Of a stretch of 64,000 bases of DNA, positions 46,824 to 60,667 are shown piece after piece (within the stretch, counting starts at the first letter, position 1; the number at the start of each line of letters is the position of its first letter). Both the position numbers and the translations under genes were made by a program. The stretch is from Arabidopsis thaliana (lineage: Eukaryota; Streptophyta; Magnoliopsida; Brassicales; Brassicaceae), in assembly GCF_000001735.4 (NCBI RefSeq), contig NC_003070.9, positions 18,089,971 to 18,153,970 of the forward strand. Direction: 5' to 3'. The notes under the pieces are model-generated. The model did no database searches, was not told where the DNA came from, and saw nothing but the letters and a program-made list of their open reading frames with translations.

Positions 46824-47876
46824 ATGGGTCGACCAGACCAAACTCCGAGCCCGAGGATGAACAATAACTTTAATCCGGTCTTTCATGCACAATCTGAACA
46901 ACCGGTTGACGAGAAACGGGTTCTGCAAGCTGAGCAGATATATCCCAACAACGGTGGAGTGGTTAACCAACCAAACCAAGTACCGATGAGACCTGGTCCA
47001 CCTACGTATATCAATCAAAGTGCAACATTTAACCAACCATATGGAGTATCAATGGCCGGACCGGTCCATACACAGCCATCGAACTGGACTTCAGGTCTAT
47101 TTGATTGCATGAACGACGGCGAAAATGGTTAGAATTCAAAATTTTGAATAATTCTATCTTGAAGGTCCATCCTTACATTGCAAAATGATTCTTCTGTATT
47201 CGTTGTGTTTTTGTATTAGCTCTCATCACATGCTGTTTTCCATTCGTCACGTTCGGACAGATCGCAGAGGTTATCGATGAAGGAGCGACCAGTAAGTATA
47301 CATTATCTTTTACATTCAATTCAAGAAAACAAAAGTATACAAAATCGGTTTTTAGTATGTGCAATTGTTGCATTTGATACTGTCATGTATACATATATTT
47401 TGATAGGTTCAATAATTATCAATGTAGCATGCATAAACATATATTATGTACGTTTAAGTATATATGCGTATGTTGCAGGTTGTGGGACGGCTGGAATGTT
47501 GTATGGGTTGATATGTTGTTTGTTTGCGATACCGTGTGTGTATACATGCACATTCCGGACCAAGCTCCGAAGCAAGTACGGGTTACCGGATGCTCCAGCT
47601 CCAGATTGGATCACTCATTGCTTCTGTGAATATTGTGCTCTTTGCCAAGAATATCGTGAACTCAAGAATCGTGGCCTTGACCCTTCCATTGGTAAACCAA
47701 CAAGCTCTTAGATCTCTTTAAAATAAATATTCTAAATAATGGGTTTTAGAAATGATTAATTTGACTTATTGCATATCTTGGTGTATTTAGGATGGATTGG
47801 GAACGTGCAAAAGCAGCGAATGGGTCAGCAACAAGAGATGATGGCTCCTCCAATGGGTCAACGAATGATGGGTTGA
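46824..47876 (+). CDS. PLAC8 (cysteine-rich, PCR/FW2.2-like) membrane protein
   Basis: Four exons (46824-47127, 47220-47291, 47479-47691, 47791-47876) give 224 aa. A long polar N-terminus rich in Asn, Gln and Pro (about 95 residues) precedes the PLAC8 domain: [27 protein letters not shown], a hydrophobic stretch [19 protein letters not shown], and [18 protein letters not shown]. The usual CCxxxxCPC motif is altered to CCFPFVTFG, so metal transport like the PCR proteins should not be assumed. The tail is Met/Gln/Pro-rich. The family includes cadmium-resistance and organ-size regulators; the role of this member (At1g49030 by position) is unknown to me. Confidence 0.92.
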
Positions 47877-48190
47877 CTTTGATGACTATTTTTATACCAA
47901 CATGTTTCTCTTAATAAACTTGCTATTCATTTGTGTTTTCTTTCTTTCTTAATTTGTACCAAAACATAAATGTCAATGAGGCTTCGTTTTTCGTGAGTGG
48001 GCATCAACTACTATGCTACAGTTCTAATAATTATCATAATATTAGTGAGAACCAATTTTCTCAATCTTTTCTTTTGAAAACGAAATCATGATCTTGAGGG
48101 TATTGTGATAAAACCAACTTGATATTCTTTTTAAATTCCAAATTATTATTATTTATGTATTTATCTTTTTCATATATATTCTGTATTTGT
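47877..48190. other. 3' flank of the PLAC8 gene
   Basis: AT-rich sequence with no feature I can support before the retroposon target site. Confidence 0.5.
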
Positions 48191-48202
48191 AGATAAACTC
48201 GT

Positions 48203-49022
48203 GAATGAAAAATCTAATAAGTTAAGGACCCCTCTCTCTCTCTTTTCTGTCTAGAGAGAGAAGCTTTTATCTTTCATCGCCGTTAACAGGGCTATTCCGT
48301 TGCCGTGTTCTTGCCGTCAACATGATTTTTTCATTGCCGTAGACATGGCTTTCCGTTGCCGTGTTTTTATGTCGTCGCTTTTGTTAGGTGTTGTTTGTTT
48401 GCTTCCAATAAAGGGGAATTGTCTTTCGTCTCTGTCTTTACAGAGTTTTATGAGAGATGACACACCTATCTTATATGTTTATAGTTTATACAAGTGTTTT
48501 TATGTTTGTTGGATTTGAAGCGAAGCTTAACCATCTTATGGTGACTTAGATCTATTTAGAACCTTTAGTTGGTGGCTTTTCTCCGGATCGTCATGTTGGG
48601 TATACGGATTACTGAAATTTCAAGGATAGTTTGCAAATAAAATTGAAGAAAAGAAAGAAATTTCCTTCGCGATTTTAAGATGCCTTTTAGCCGTGATTTC
48701 AATTGTTCGGAGTTTTGATTCGTTTTGCAACCAGCTTTGTCGGTGAAAATCAGAAGAATCAATAGTCGAATTTCAGTTATCGGCAATGATTTTCTTCACC
48801 AGAATCAGCATCTTAGATGGCGGTGGTGATGTCGGAAAGCTTTTAGAATTTTCATCCAACACGTGTACCACTGTTGACACGTTTGTTTGGGAATGAAACT
48901 AATGATAAACTTTCTTCAAGTTGAAGCAATATATTGTGTGGGCCTTTATGGGCTGTAATCTGTTTTGTAACCCATGTTGTTATGAATAAAATCCTAATCT
49001 TGCGAGAAAAAAAAGAAGAAGA
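48203..49022 (+). mobile_element. Non-coding retroposon (Sadhu-like), 820 bp
   Basis: The segment is flanked by a perfect 12-bp direct repeat AGATAAACTCGT (48191-48202 and 49023-49034). It ends on the plus strand in an A-rich tail (GAGAAAAAAAAGAAGAAGA), the pattern of target-primed retrotransposition. It has no long open frame (the best is 72 codons at 48300-48518), no Pol III promoter that I can see, and no introns. An internal stretch repeats TTCCGTTGCCGTGTT with variations (about 48296-48370). Size, lack of coding capacity and poly(A) tail fit the Sadhu retroposons of Arabidopsis, but the family call is from general knowledge. A processed gene copy is the alternative. Confidence 0.65.
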
Positions 49023-49034
49023 AGATAAACTCGT

Positions 49035-49448
49035 CAAAAGACCCAATTTATCTCTTTCTCACAAGAAAATAATAAGTATAACCATTAAAATTGTGTATAA
49101 CAAGAGATTATTTGAGCATTGGAATCTTCCATTCCAAGATAAACTTAAAAGTAAATGTAACATGTCTATGGAAGATGAACATACTTTTTATTAATGATCA
49201 GCTCAAATATCTGGATTTCTAAATTTTGACAGGTCCTTACATTTAATCGAATCTCATTTCATACATTTTAAAACGCCAAAGTTTATTAATTAGTGGATTG
49301 ATCAAAACAAGAATCACTGAGAAAACATATATAAAAGAAAATCAAAATTTTCTTAAACCACATATCTCAAAGAACATAAGCAAACATACAAGGTAACAAT
49401 AACACATACTCTTAAAAATACACAAAGAAAAAGTTGTGGAAGACATAA
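49035..49448. other. 3' flank of SCD1
   Basis: AT-rich sequence downstream of the SCD1 stop codon, presumably including its 3' UTR. Nothing else is seen. Confidence 0.5.
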
Positions 49449-52400
49449 TCAGATGTTGATGGTGGCATCCCACAGCCGGAGAACTCCATTTCGGCCACCG
49501 CTACATATCCGTTTCCTCTCGAGATCTGACGCAACACATCTCACCTGAATCATTAAATCCGAGATTCAGTTTCAGTGAGAATGACACATACTAGCCGAAG
49601 TTGTAGAACACAATGATTAATAACTGTGTGGTCTTATCATACTACTTTGAGGGTGTTACAGGATCTCATAAGACTTATCAAACCGCATGACCAGAAAAAT
49701 TTAGAGCAACTATCCAACTAATATGAAAAGAGGGAGGGTCGTACCACGGCGGCTGTTCTTTGTGGTACTCTATAAAGTTGCCAGCCTGAGACTTTGGTTC
49801 CGGCGTTAGAAGGACGATGGAAAAGAGACATTGAGTTATCTGCTGCTCCAATGCCTAACCAATTTTCACCAGCGTTGATTGATAGTATAGAAGAACTATG
49901 GAGTGTTATGTTTTTCACGCATTTAATGCCGCCTATAAACCAAGGAAACAAAAATATTAACGGAATGGTTGGTGCAATAGTTGATAATTGTGTTTAGATC
50001 CAGGTTAATAATGAGATTCTCACCTTCGTCATTTTCCCAAAAGCGTAGCAACCCATCCGCCGAGCCTGCAAGAAAATAGACAGCAACGCACTAACGTAAG
50101 CTTTGATGTTATTTTGTGAAAAAGATGCTACTTAATAAATCTTTTGAGAACTGATGGTAGATGAAATCAGCATGGACCTGTGATTATTCCTTTGTCAAAC
50201 GGGGAGTATTCAACAGATTGTACTGGCCCAGCATGGCATGCCAAAACAGCATCGCATGATCCTCTGGAGACAGACCACACTCTTGCTGTCCAGTCATCAC
50301 TTCCAGTAATCAAGGTATCTTCGACCATTCGAATTGATCTGCAGAATTGACACAGTTTGATCAAACAAGTTGCAGATTCTGAGATATTATAATATCCTAC
50401 AACAATTTAAAAAGTAATAAATAAATGGTTAATATCAATCAATGCCATAATACGATGAAGCAACCCTACAACCTGCAGATAGTCCATTATAAAATAAACT
50501 TGTAACGGAAGAAAAAGCCATACGTATATTGGCTTTGTATTTATTTTTCGATCACAACAAAAAGAAACATGTTGTGCAAGATCAAGGGAAGGCTCACCGT
50601 ATCCATTTGGTATGCCCTTTCAGCTTATGCATTTGCTTTCCTGAACGAATATCCCATATATTTGCAACCCTGATAATTATCCAATCATTATAGTTGAATC
50701 CGTGAGTGACATTCAATACAGCAAATCCATTTGTTACTTATGAGTAATATAGCATACATACGTATCTCTGCCAGCAGCAGCCAAGATTCCTGTGGAGTCA
50801 TCATATTCTAGTGAAAGAATGGCACTAGAGCATCGGCCAACAGTTGCAACACACATATCGGTTCGAACGTCCCACATCTTAACTGTTCCATCATGTGCAG
50901 CAGTGAGGACACGTTCGCCTGAAAGCATCTTGACACAACTTACCTGCAGAATAGTTTTGGATGTAGCATACAGTCAGAAAAAAGGTAAGTCACCATAAGT
51001 ATCGCTTCTTCTTTGGTGCCTTATGAGTTATGACTGACGGATAGTTAATAATTGGTCAACAATAGTAACTTAACAAATTCAAATTGTCGTTGAACATTCT
51101 GTCAAATGGGATTCTAATAACTGATAGTTATATGTTTATTTAATTATGTCCACGCCTATATGTTTATTTTGTGTTGACCATTAATACTTCCCACTCATGA
51201 ACTGTGTACTAATGACAGAAAAACACTAGAATGTAGTGGAAACCTGTGAATCATGGCCTTTCAGTTCTTCTAGAAGTTGAGTTGTCTGTTTGTCCCATAC
51301 GATCACAGATAGATCATCTGATCCTGAAACTATCTTTCCTCTGTCAGAGCTTATAGCACGCACGGTTCTACATCAAAAGTTGAAAAGAAAACAAGAAAGG
51401 AAGCGCTGTTAAAGAAACCACCACATATGAAAAATTAACAAAAAAAAACATAACTCCCGAGAGCCATCAAGGTGAATAAGAAATAGTGTATACCCAGTAT
51501 GTCCTTTCAAAGTTGCTCGAAGTTCAGAACCACGCAGACTTGGATCCCAAATTTTAACCTGCTCAAATTCAGGAAGCAACCAAAAGGGGATGCTAGATTG
51601 TCATTACCATTCTGTATTAAGGTTTACCTCGATCTAAATTTCAAGAAATGAAAGTGTGAAAGACTACAACATCCTATTTAAGAGCAAGCTCATCATCTCT
51701 TAAGTGAAAACTTTTCAATCAATGACTATCTCCATAAGAAGTTGACACATTGCACAGGAAAAGAAGCAGCATGCGGGTTATTGTTCCAGTTCTACTTTGG
51801 CAAAGTTATTCTTCCAAATATTCTAATTTACTATATCCACGACTGTGGTAACAATAAAAGCAAAATAATTCACTTAATCTAGATAAGAATTAATAGCAAA
51901 TGAGCGAACTACCCTTTGACCCTCTAAGTAATGATCTTTAGGCCTAACAGATAGTGAATGCAACCATCCTTTAGATATTTAGATCTAATATAATATAACA
52001 CTCTTTATGTGTTCTCAATGTAGATATCAAGAACATTTATAGGTGCAAAGCAACGTCAACTAGATGATTAAAAAACTGATGAATGAAAAATAACCATATA
52101 AACATTTTTCCAATCAAGCATTTTATACCGACCAGACAGTCTGTACTACCGCTGATAAAGAACCCAGCATCCTCGCGATCGCCCACAAGATCACAGACTT
52201 CCCTTCTTGTCACAGAGTGCAAGGCAGTGACAGCACCACCGTGACCCTTCAGAACACGTACATTGGTCTGAATTTTCTTCTGCGCAGCAGCAGTTATGTC
52301 TGTTTTGCCAAGTTATTGACTTCAGCAACAACAAGCCAGAATAGCAACCACAAAGAAAGAAGAATAATCATGGGTATACCTGAAGATGCATTATCAGATA

Positions 52401-55400
52401 CCCACTTACGAACACGACTGAACGAGTTCGCTCTCGATGCTGTATCTCTGCTAAACATACTCTGAACCCAACTCCTTCCAGAAGCTTCTGAGGGTTGCTG
52501 GGTTTCATCAGAGACAGAGACATCTTTTGGACGCGGGGATGGCAACCCAGCAGATATGGCCTGCTGCTTAAATGAAGAAGCACCCCAATAGCCGACACGA
52601 AGTTGCTGAACATGCGACAGGAACCCTCTAAGTTTAATCTGAAACAAAATTCAAGATACAACAAAAAAGATATGGACTCAGTTGGTTATGGTTTCCAAAA
52701 GCCCAATTAAAAAGCTTGAAGTTTGTAAATGTATGGAGTATAAAGTTAACAAAATCTGTGACATTTCAATAACTGCAGAACGATATGAACAGAAAGCCTA
52801 ATTTACCAGTAATTTATATCCAAGCTTTTGTTTCTCTGCTATTGTCTCGATCATGTTCCAAGCTTCTGTATCAGGAAGTCCCAAGCCAGCCTTCAAAAGA
52901 GCATAAAGTAATGTGAAGACATATTAAATAAAGAGAACTGTAACTATCACATATCAAGAAATGAAGGTAAAGAATAAGTCAACTCTCAAAATAAGAAATT
53001 CACCATATGTGATGCCACTATGATTAGTCTGGCTGTGACCAAAGTAGCATAGTTCACAGATCTGAGAAAATACAATAAAGAGTTACACGAATTAGTAATT
53101 CCCATGATGATTAAATTAATTGGCAGTATAATGCAAGAGACAATAAGATGATGTATGCTCAACAGGGATAAAATTTCAAGTATGTTGACAACAATGGAAA
53201 AGTTGATGAAGCATCCTCTAGGGCAAATCGAAAAAAGATACCGATGAGTGACATGGAAATTACTTACAATCTACGAGCATTACAAATATTTAAAGACTGA
53301 AGATCTAAAACATAGACAAAGTAAATTCCTGATCAATCTCTTTTTTTTTCTCCAAAATTTTCTTTCAGCGATCTAGTTAGAGAAACAAACAAGAATTATG
53401 GAAACCATTATAAATAGCTCATTGCGAGAGCCAATATATCAAGTATGCTACAGATCGACTTTTATTTTCATCACAAAACGTGATAAGGAGCATTTATACA
53501 AACAAACAATTGATATTATCGATGAATACAAAATTTTAAGAAGACTCACTCATTTGCAGGCTGCTCCATGAGATACTCGAAGTAACCTTCCCAAAATCTG
53601 TCAAAAAAATTCACAATAAGTCGAATAATCTATTTTCTGAGCAGCACCGAAAAATTCATTAAATTCATAGAGCCGGCAGCATGTTAAATTGCATACCTCA
53701 ACTCCTCCCAGATGGGTATGGAGATGAGATGACGCTGAACATAGTCAGAGACATTATTGGCATCCTTCTTGAACATTTCTGCAGAAACTTCAAGTGCATC
53801 CCGCACTGTCGACAAATCGCTTCTTGAAGCAGCACGGCCCACAGCCATTTTGAGCTGATAACAATGAATAATCATTGTTGAAGAATATCATTGTTAAGTG
53901 TTTAAAAGATTTCTTAAACTCCAAATTCAAAAACCCAAAAAAAAATCATTAATGGGGTTACCCAAAGCTAAAAACCTTTCAACAACAGCCAGGACTAATC
54001 TGACCAAATCTAAATATGCACAGCTCTCGTGCACGCAATTGAGAAACTGGGAATATGAAGGCCAGTATACAGATAAAACTAGTTAATCGATCATCTACCT
54101 ACCAATTCTTTGACCGCAATGAACTGCTCCTCGGACAATTGACCATGCCAGCCCTGCAGGAAATAAATCCACTATACAGTAAGGTTGAGCTCAATAAAAC
54201 TGGCTCAGTATATATATGCCGTACAGTTGCTACGCTTACCGAATACAGATGCTCTCGTATACACTCGATAAAGCCACTCCCACCAATCCCCTCAGCATCA
54301 GATTCAATCAGAGCTACATGAGCAAAATTTGGGGTTCAATTTTCAATTGAGAAAACATCAGCTCTCTGGATTTTACAGCAGAGACGGAAACATAATCACA
54401 ATGGAAACCATTTGGTTAGTATACGGCTGATTAAGCATAACAATTTGGTTCATTCCTTGGTTTACCAATTTCTTGCAGCGGAAATTTTAGTCTACATTTA
54501 TTTACATTCCCATTAAAATGGAACATACCCAATATTGTGCCGTATTCGAATGAAGAAAGAGGATCTTCATCTGAACCCAGTTTCAGAAGACGGAGCCATA
54601 ATCCCTGGAAACCACAACAAACCAATAAAATAGTGGCATTAGACTTGATCTTCACTGTTTTTCAATTTGGGTACTGTAGGGGTTCTTTCCTTCACAAAAT
54701 TCTCAATAGACAAAATCATTCCGAAGGAGAAGTTGATCATTCCAGAAACTTGCAATTGGAATCTCTTAAATACACAAAGAAGAAAAAATACCTGCAACTT
54801 GACTTGTATATCCAAGACCATTCGTTCTCTTTCTGCCTGCAAACAGTAGTTACAATATCAGAGCCATGGCACCTCTTCATGTCATATTGATTTGTTTGAA
54901 GCCATGCAATAGCAACAGGATTACAAGCAACACTTACAGCCCTCTCCATTGAACTGAAATTGTCTTCTTTGGTGTTCTTCCCTGGCGGTGAGCTACAATT
55001 GGAAGATAGTAGAAAATAAGTAAGGGAATCATACCGCTGTTCCAAGCAAATCAGGATGTACCTTGGAGGGTGCCTTCCATTGGATTCAAGAGCCCCGCTT
55101 GCTGCTGCAAGGATCTGCTTTCGCTTTTCTTCTTGTTCCTCTGACCGAACACTCGCAGGAAACCTGTCATAGGTATACCTGGTGGCTGACAAAAAAGAAT
55201 AGAGATAAATCAGAACATGATCCCAAACTCAGTAGACGGACGATTATTCCCCAGAAAAATATAACAGAGTGAAAGAGTCTTAGTACTTTTTCTACTATTA
55301 TGCATACTACACCAACTTGTAAATTTTGTCTCTTTCCAAATACTGGTGGCCAGCCAAAACCCCCATGAGATTATGAAAAATGGTATACCATCAATTAGAT

Positions 55401-58400
55401 ATATTTTCATTCTCGGGAGTTTCTTATAAATGAACAACCCCAATCTCTTATCATTCAGCTTCTGCTATCTAACAAATTCTACCAACAAATCAAAATATAC
55501 CTGATTCTTCAACTTCTGGCTCGGCTATTGTGATTATTTCAGGCTCCATAGAAGATTTAGGCAGAATCGACATTGCATCTTGACCCCTTCCAACTGCATC
55601 TTGTAACTTCTCAAGGAGATTAGTACTCTTCTCATCAGAGCTTAGACGCCTTTCAAGGTAATCGAGGAATGCAAAAGAGCCCAAGAATTGAACCAACTGA
55701 AAACAATTGGAAGAGTACCAATAAAAGTAATTATTCAACAGATAAAACGTAACTTAAATTATTCAACATCTTTTGGATGAATAAAAATATGCAGTAAAAA
55801 CTCGAAAGTAATATGTGAAAAGACGGTTTACCACACTAATTGGAACAATGGATAGTAATGTTGAGTTATGAAATGCAGTAAGTGTAGGTATATGCCTTCC
55901 ATACATGAAACAGTTAGCTTACCATAGGCTCTGGTGGCTGATTTGTGGAACGAGACCGTCTCTTCAGAAACGCATCAGTGCTAAAAACTTTGTTTTCCTG
56001 ACAAAAGAATCCGTATAAGTAAGAAAAGATGTACAAAAGGGGTGAATAAATAAAATAAGGAAAGAATAAATATCACATACTATGAAATTGCGGTAGCCAC
56101 CCAAGATAGATGCAAAACACTTTAAGAATATAACCCTGCCACAGGAAATGGATTTTGTATAACAAAACAAGATAACATGAGAACCAAACAGTTCCCATGG
56201 AAAAAGATAATAAATTGTAGGCAATCACAAGACAAGGTTTCCTAAAGTCACCTGAGTTGAAGGTCATGATCCTCTCCCCAAGGTTTGCTAAGGCTTTTAG
56301 GGCACTGCTCAACGGAATTACCAAAGCCCTTCAACTGATCAATCGCTACAACATTAGGGTGCAGTAGTTTCAAGATATCGTTTCGCAAAGTGCTGAACTC
56401 AGGCTCTGGTATCTGAGGTATCTCTTCAGAAGTAGTAATTTGGTTTATGTCAAGATCCACCACTACAACCTAGAAATGGCAATGTTTTTAGACCAATATA
56501 AGGTTGCCCAAATTTTAAAGAGGATAAGTATGACGTAAATTTAGACTCACGCCATCCATAGCAAGATTGGATGTATCGACATCAGAGTGGAGACCCATCA
56601 TATATGGTGTTGGTGCATCAATGTAGTCTACTCCACTAAAAAATAGTAATGGAATGTAGACTTGCTTCAGAAACATACAACAAAACAAATAATAAAGATT
56701 AGAAGAAATATTTTAGTCAGTAGAAATGCATGGGTTAGCATGCTTACAAATGAGTTCATATTTGTTTAAGTGATAAACTGAGATCTCATCAGTGTTCTAT
56801 GACATACCAGCCATCGAAAAGGATAAATCAAATGACATATGGATTCAGACACCAGAGTCAAAAGCGAATACCTATTGAGATTCACGATGAGGCAAAATTA
56901 GTGTGGTGATTGAATAGAGATAGTATGAAATAGTAACTGTTTAGAAAATGTATCTTAAACTCATAATGTCTCTACATAGAGAAACATACTTGTTGGATCG
57001 AATCAAAATCCTCCTTTCAACTAGTACAGATGTAAACAGCTTAATCAAGTTGTCGACATCCAAGCATTGTACAAGAGGCTGGAGAGATATCTGCATTCAG
57101 TAAAACATGCCAAACGTTACATAAGTTTATTGGAAAAAGTTGAAAGAAGTCAGGGAACAGTCGCCCTTGTAGTTGTCAGGAAATTGGAAATCTCCAACGT
57201 TGATACTAAAAAGTAGCCAAGGAAAGGTATTCAAAACAGATTAAGGAGACAAAACCACAAGTCATACATCTGCCTGAGGAAGACTATCCTCTGGAGGTGC
57301 TTCCACCGAGAGCAGGCAATTCTCGACAGCAAACAAGACTCTGTCTTTTCCGGGAGTCGGCAATGGCACATTAGATACCATATAGGCGATAATATCCCAC
57401 AATGGCTTACTGAAAAGGTTGAAGGACACTAACATCAAAGTTCAAACCTAAAAATGGTGTTGTTTTTCTTGTTTTATACAGCAATTCTTTTCAAGAGGGT
57501 AAAATCAACACAAAAGTAAATGAAGAACCAATGCAAGCTCCACCCACATATGTTTGCTGAATATATACGGAACAGTAACGCAAGGCATAATTCATGTTAG
57601 GTATAGACAAGAAGAAGATGTTTTAAGCGTAGTGGTATATACCAGCTTCCTTCTGAAGAGAAGCAAAGAACAAAAATCTCTTCGAGAGAATTACGAAGAA
57701 CACGGAAATTGGGGGCATGAGACACAAGACAGATACACTTGTCTGCGTATGTATTCGGCGGTAAGCGATAAGCTTCAATAATATCCTCACAGACTCGATC
57801 CCGAAATGCAATGCAACTGACAAATATTTTTGATCCATCACCCTCTGTGCAAAAATTATTAAGATAAAATCAGTAAGAGATCACCCACCACAGTTAAAGC
57901 AGGTGTATTCAAAACAAACCAACTTAAATCCAACATGGCAGAGAAACAAGACTAGATAAATGAGTGCAAGACGACTTCTACGCTAAAATAATTCCACTGC
58001 AACCGAAACAACATCGCACATAGAGCAGCTACAATGCAAAGCATACAAAACTCCGAGTATGCAATATACGGATAATCACATACCCGTCAAGACTATGGGA
58101 TAGCTCCGTGGGAAACTTGCAGGGTCACTGGAAACAAAACCAGAAGAATGGAACTCCACCCCAGCAGGAAGAACACACTGTCCAAAAGAAAATGAAGCGT
58201 AATCATAAAAATCCGCTTGTTTAATATATCTAGTCTTATCTAACGAAAGAAAACAAACTCTTAAAAGGCTTAACCTAATCAAGCAAGTTAAACTCTTAAA
58301 CAGATGACTCATTTCACCATGGAGCATCAAAAGCAAACTACAAGCACAAGACCAAAAGCAAAGAAATATAACCACACTTTGAGAGAAATTTCAAAAGCTC

Positions 58401-58856
58401 CTTATTGGTAGAAGGCAATTCAACTTCAATATTCCAACTTAACTAATCTAGAGACCTAATTAGAGGTACCTAGAAAACATCAATCCAATTCAGCACGTTT
58501 ATCTCCAGTTAATAACTTCGAAATGCTTCGTTTAGCAAATACAGAAGAAACCTAACAACTAGACAACGCTGATTCCACATTTCATCGCCGTTTAACAACA
58601 AAGAAATTACCAGCATGGACCTAAACCCAATCAAAATCCTAATCTCGACGAGAATTACAAAAGATGTTGTGAAAAACTTAACAGTAGGAAGCTGAGGAGG
58701 AGGGGCAGGGTAAGGAGATTGATCAGTAGGAGGGAACTGGTCAAGAAGAGCAGGCAAGTAGAATGTTTGCATTCCATGGAATCCAAGATCTCCATCCACG
58801 GTTCGCATCTCTGGACCAAGTCCGCACACGACGAAGTACTCGAAGATCCGTCCCAT
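49449..58856 (-). CDS. SCD1: SCD1, DENN-domain and WD40-repeat protein
   Basis: I could place 31 exons, all joining in frame to 1187 aa: 58856-58683, 58177-58084, 57844-57643, 57409-57268, 57090-56990, 56871-56808, 56664-56551, 56469-56252, 56135-56081, 55997-55923, 55696-55501, 55185-55062, 54992-54938, 54836-54792, 54604-54529, 54313-54240, 54153-54103, 53854-53697, 53597-53550, 53061-53004, 52890-52807, 52638-52380, 52299-52133, 51558-51494, 51367-51244, 50943-50762, 50669-50598, 50338-50178, 50065-50024, 49932-49745, 49544-49449. The N-terminal part (MGRIFEYFVVCGLGPEM) is a tripartite DENN module of Rab-GEF type. Residues from about 840 form WD40 repeats (LKGHGGAVTALHS, VKIWDPSLRG, VKMWDVRTD, LRLWDATINI at the end). 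SCD1 works with SCD2 in clathrin-coated-vesicle traffic and exocytosis linked to RabE GTPases, needed for cytokinesis in stomatal precursors. Exon 23 uses a weak donor (see findings). Confidence 0.95.
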
Positions 58857-59372
58857 TGTCTTCCTTCGAGATCTAAACTAGGGCTCTAGAGCATGATCTG
58901 GATTTCCAAATGGAGATCAATTTTTGGCGGATTTCGCCGATGGTGATGATGATGGAGAAAAGTAGTTGCTTCAATTCGGCCTCCTTTGTTTTTTTGGCCA
59001 AGTCGTTCGTGGGAAAATAATCCTACGGGTCGAACGCAATTTGTTTTCCATTTCACACAAATTACAACAATCAAATTTTTGTAGATTTTATTTTATTTTA
59101 AAGTTTGCAAAGTAGCAAACTAATAATATTAATTTTAGAGTTAAAAAATAATAATACTATTAACTTTATTTTTTAGGTTACATTTTTTTAAATGTGTTCA
59201 TATGTTTAATTTTATTTAAGCTTTTAATATATAACAAAAATTAAAACTGAAAAAATAGTAAAACCAATAACCAAACTCTAAAACTAACTAAAATTGCACC
59301 CATTTCGGTCTTTTATACTTTATCTTCTTAATTTCTTGTTTTTACAGTTATTTTTTGGAACTTTACGAACTA

Positions 59373-59408
<36 letters not shown>

Positions 59409-60667
59409 TTCGTCAATTAATATGTTTTTCTTAACTTTTGAATTCTGATATTCAATTTTATTTGTTACTAAGATGACCAAATTATAAAGCAAAACTCAAC
59501 AAATATTTGAAACTACAAGGGTGGTGCTTCTTTGCTCTTGCCACTGATCCATCTCTTTATTAGCATTAACCCCATAGTATAAATACTACATCTCAGATAT
59601 TCTTCAAACTAGTAAATAGTAATGCAGGTTGTTGTTTATATTATATGACAAGAAAGAAAGTCCAAGATTTTTTCGGGGTCCTCATACTTTTTCAGTTCAT
59701 ATATCGAAGAGAAAAAAACGAGAGGATTAGAACATCTCCATCAAACCTCAAACTTTTAAATTTTGAAGTTTTTTAACTCCAACAAACCTTAAAACCTTTA
59801 TTTTTGAGGGTGCATAACACCCTTAAAATCTTTCACATATTTTCATTGAGTCCTTATAGCTTGCATATATCTCACAATAATTCTATTAAATTCAATTATT
59901 TCAATTATATTCATATAAATTTAAATACATTAACATCAAAATTGAAATTATTAAAATAAAAAAACATTACATTTAAAAACAATTTTATACAGCAATAATA
60001 TTATATTTAGAAATTTAACACACATAAAATTAACATTACAATAGTTAATAAATACATGAACACACAAGTTTTATTTTATGTTTCTTTTCTAATTTATATA
60101 TATTTTTGTATAGCATGTAAAAAATTTTGTTTTTCCTAACATATCTTGTTTGACATAATGTTTTTGAAATGTATGTTGTATAGTTATTTTATGATTACAT
60201 ATTTATTTATTTCTAAATTTTTATCATGTAAATTAAAGTTGTATCATATATTTTTATTGAGTTAAATAAAAGAAATCAAATTGACAGGAAAAAGGAAAAA
60301 TAAATGTAAAGCAAGAAATTATAAAATTTGTTAAAACTATTAAAGTTTTTTACTAAAAGCTATTTTTATTGTCCTCCATATATACTTTTTTTTTTAAAAA
60401 GAACATTTATAGGGAGGGTTTAATAAAAATGAATTTTATGTGTAAGTAAAATTCATTTTTTTTTTTTTTTTTTTTTGGTAAGTGTAATTCATATTTTTCA
60501 AACATTTACTTCAAATAAAATAACCCTCTCCTTCCTCGCAGCTTCCGTCTCGTATAACGAAAGCCTCTTGACTCTTGACCACTCCTAGTCTGCCATTTTT
60601 CTTTCTCGTCCTGTTTCCATTCTCTCTCCGATCAAAACCAGCCCAATTCGATCGGAGACATCACAGA
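58857..60667. other. Divergent promoter region of SCD1 and APCB1
   Basis: A 1.8-kb AT-rich region with a (TA)n microsatellite at about 59379-59404 and a run of about 22 T at 60459-60480 between two similar phrases (TAAGTAAAATTCAT / TAAGTGTAATTCAT). No gene is supported. The leader of APCB1 (about 60560-60667) is CT-rich. Confidence 0.5.

Noticed and set aside
48300-48518. 72-codon frame as a small gene
   Set aside because: It lies wholly inside the retroposon, with no domain and with repeat-derived sequence.
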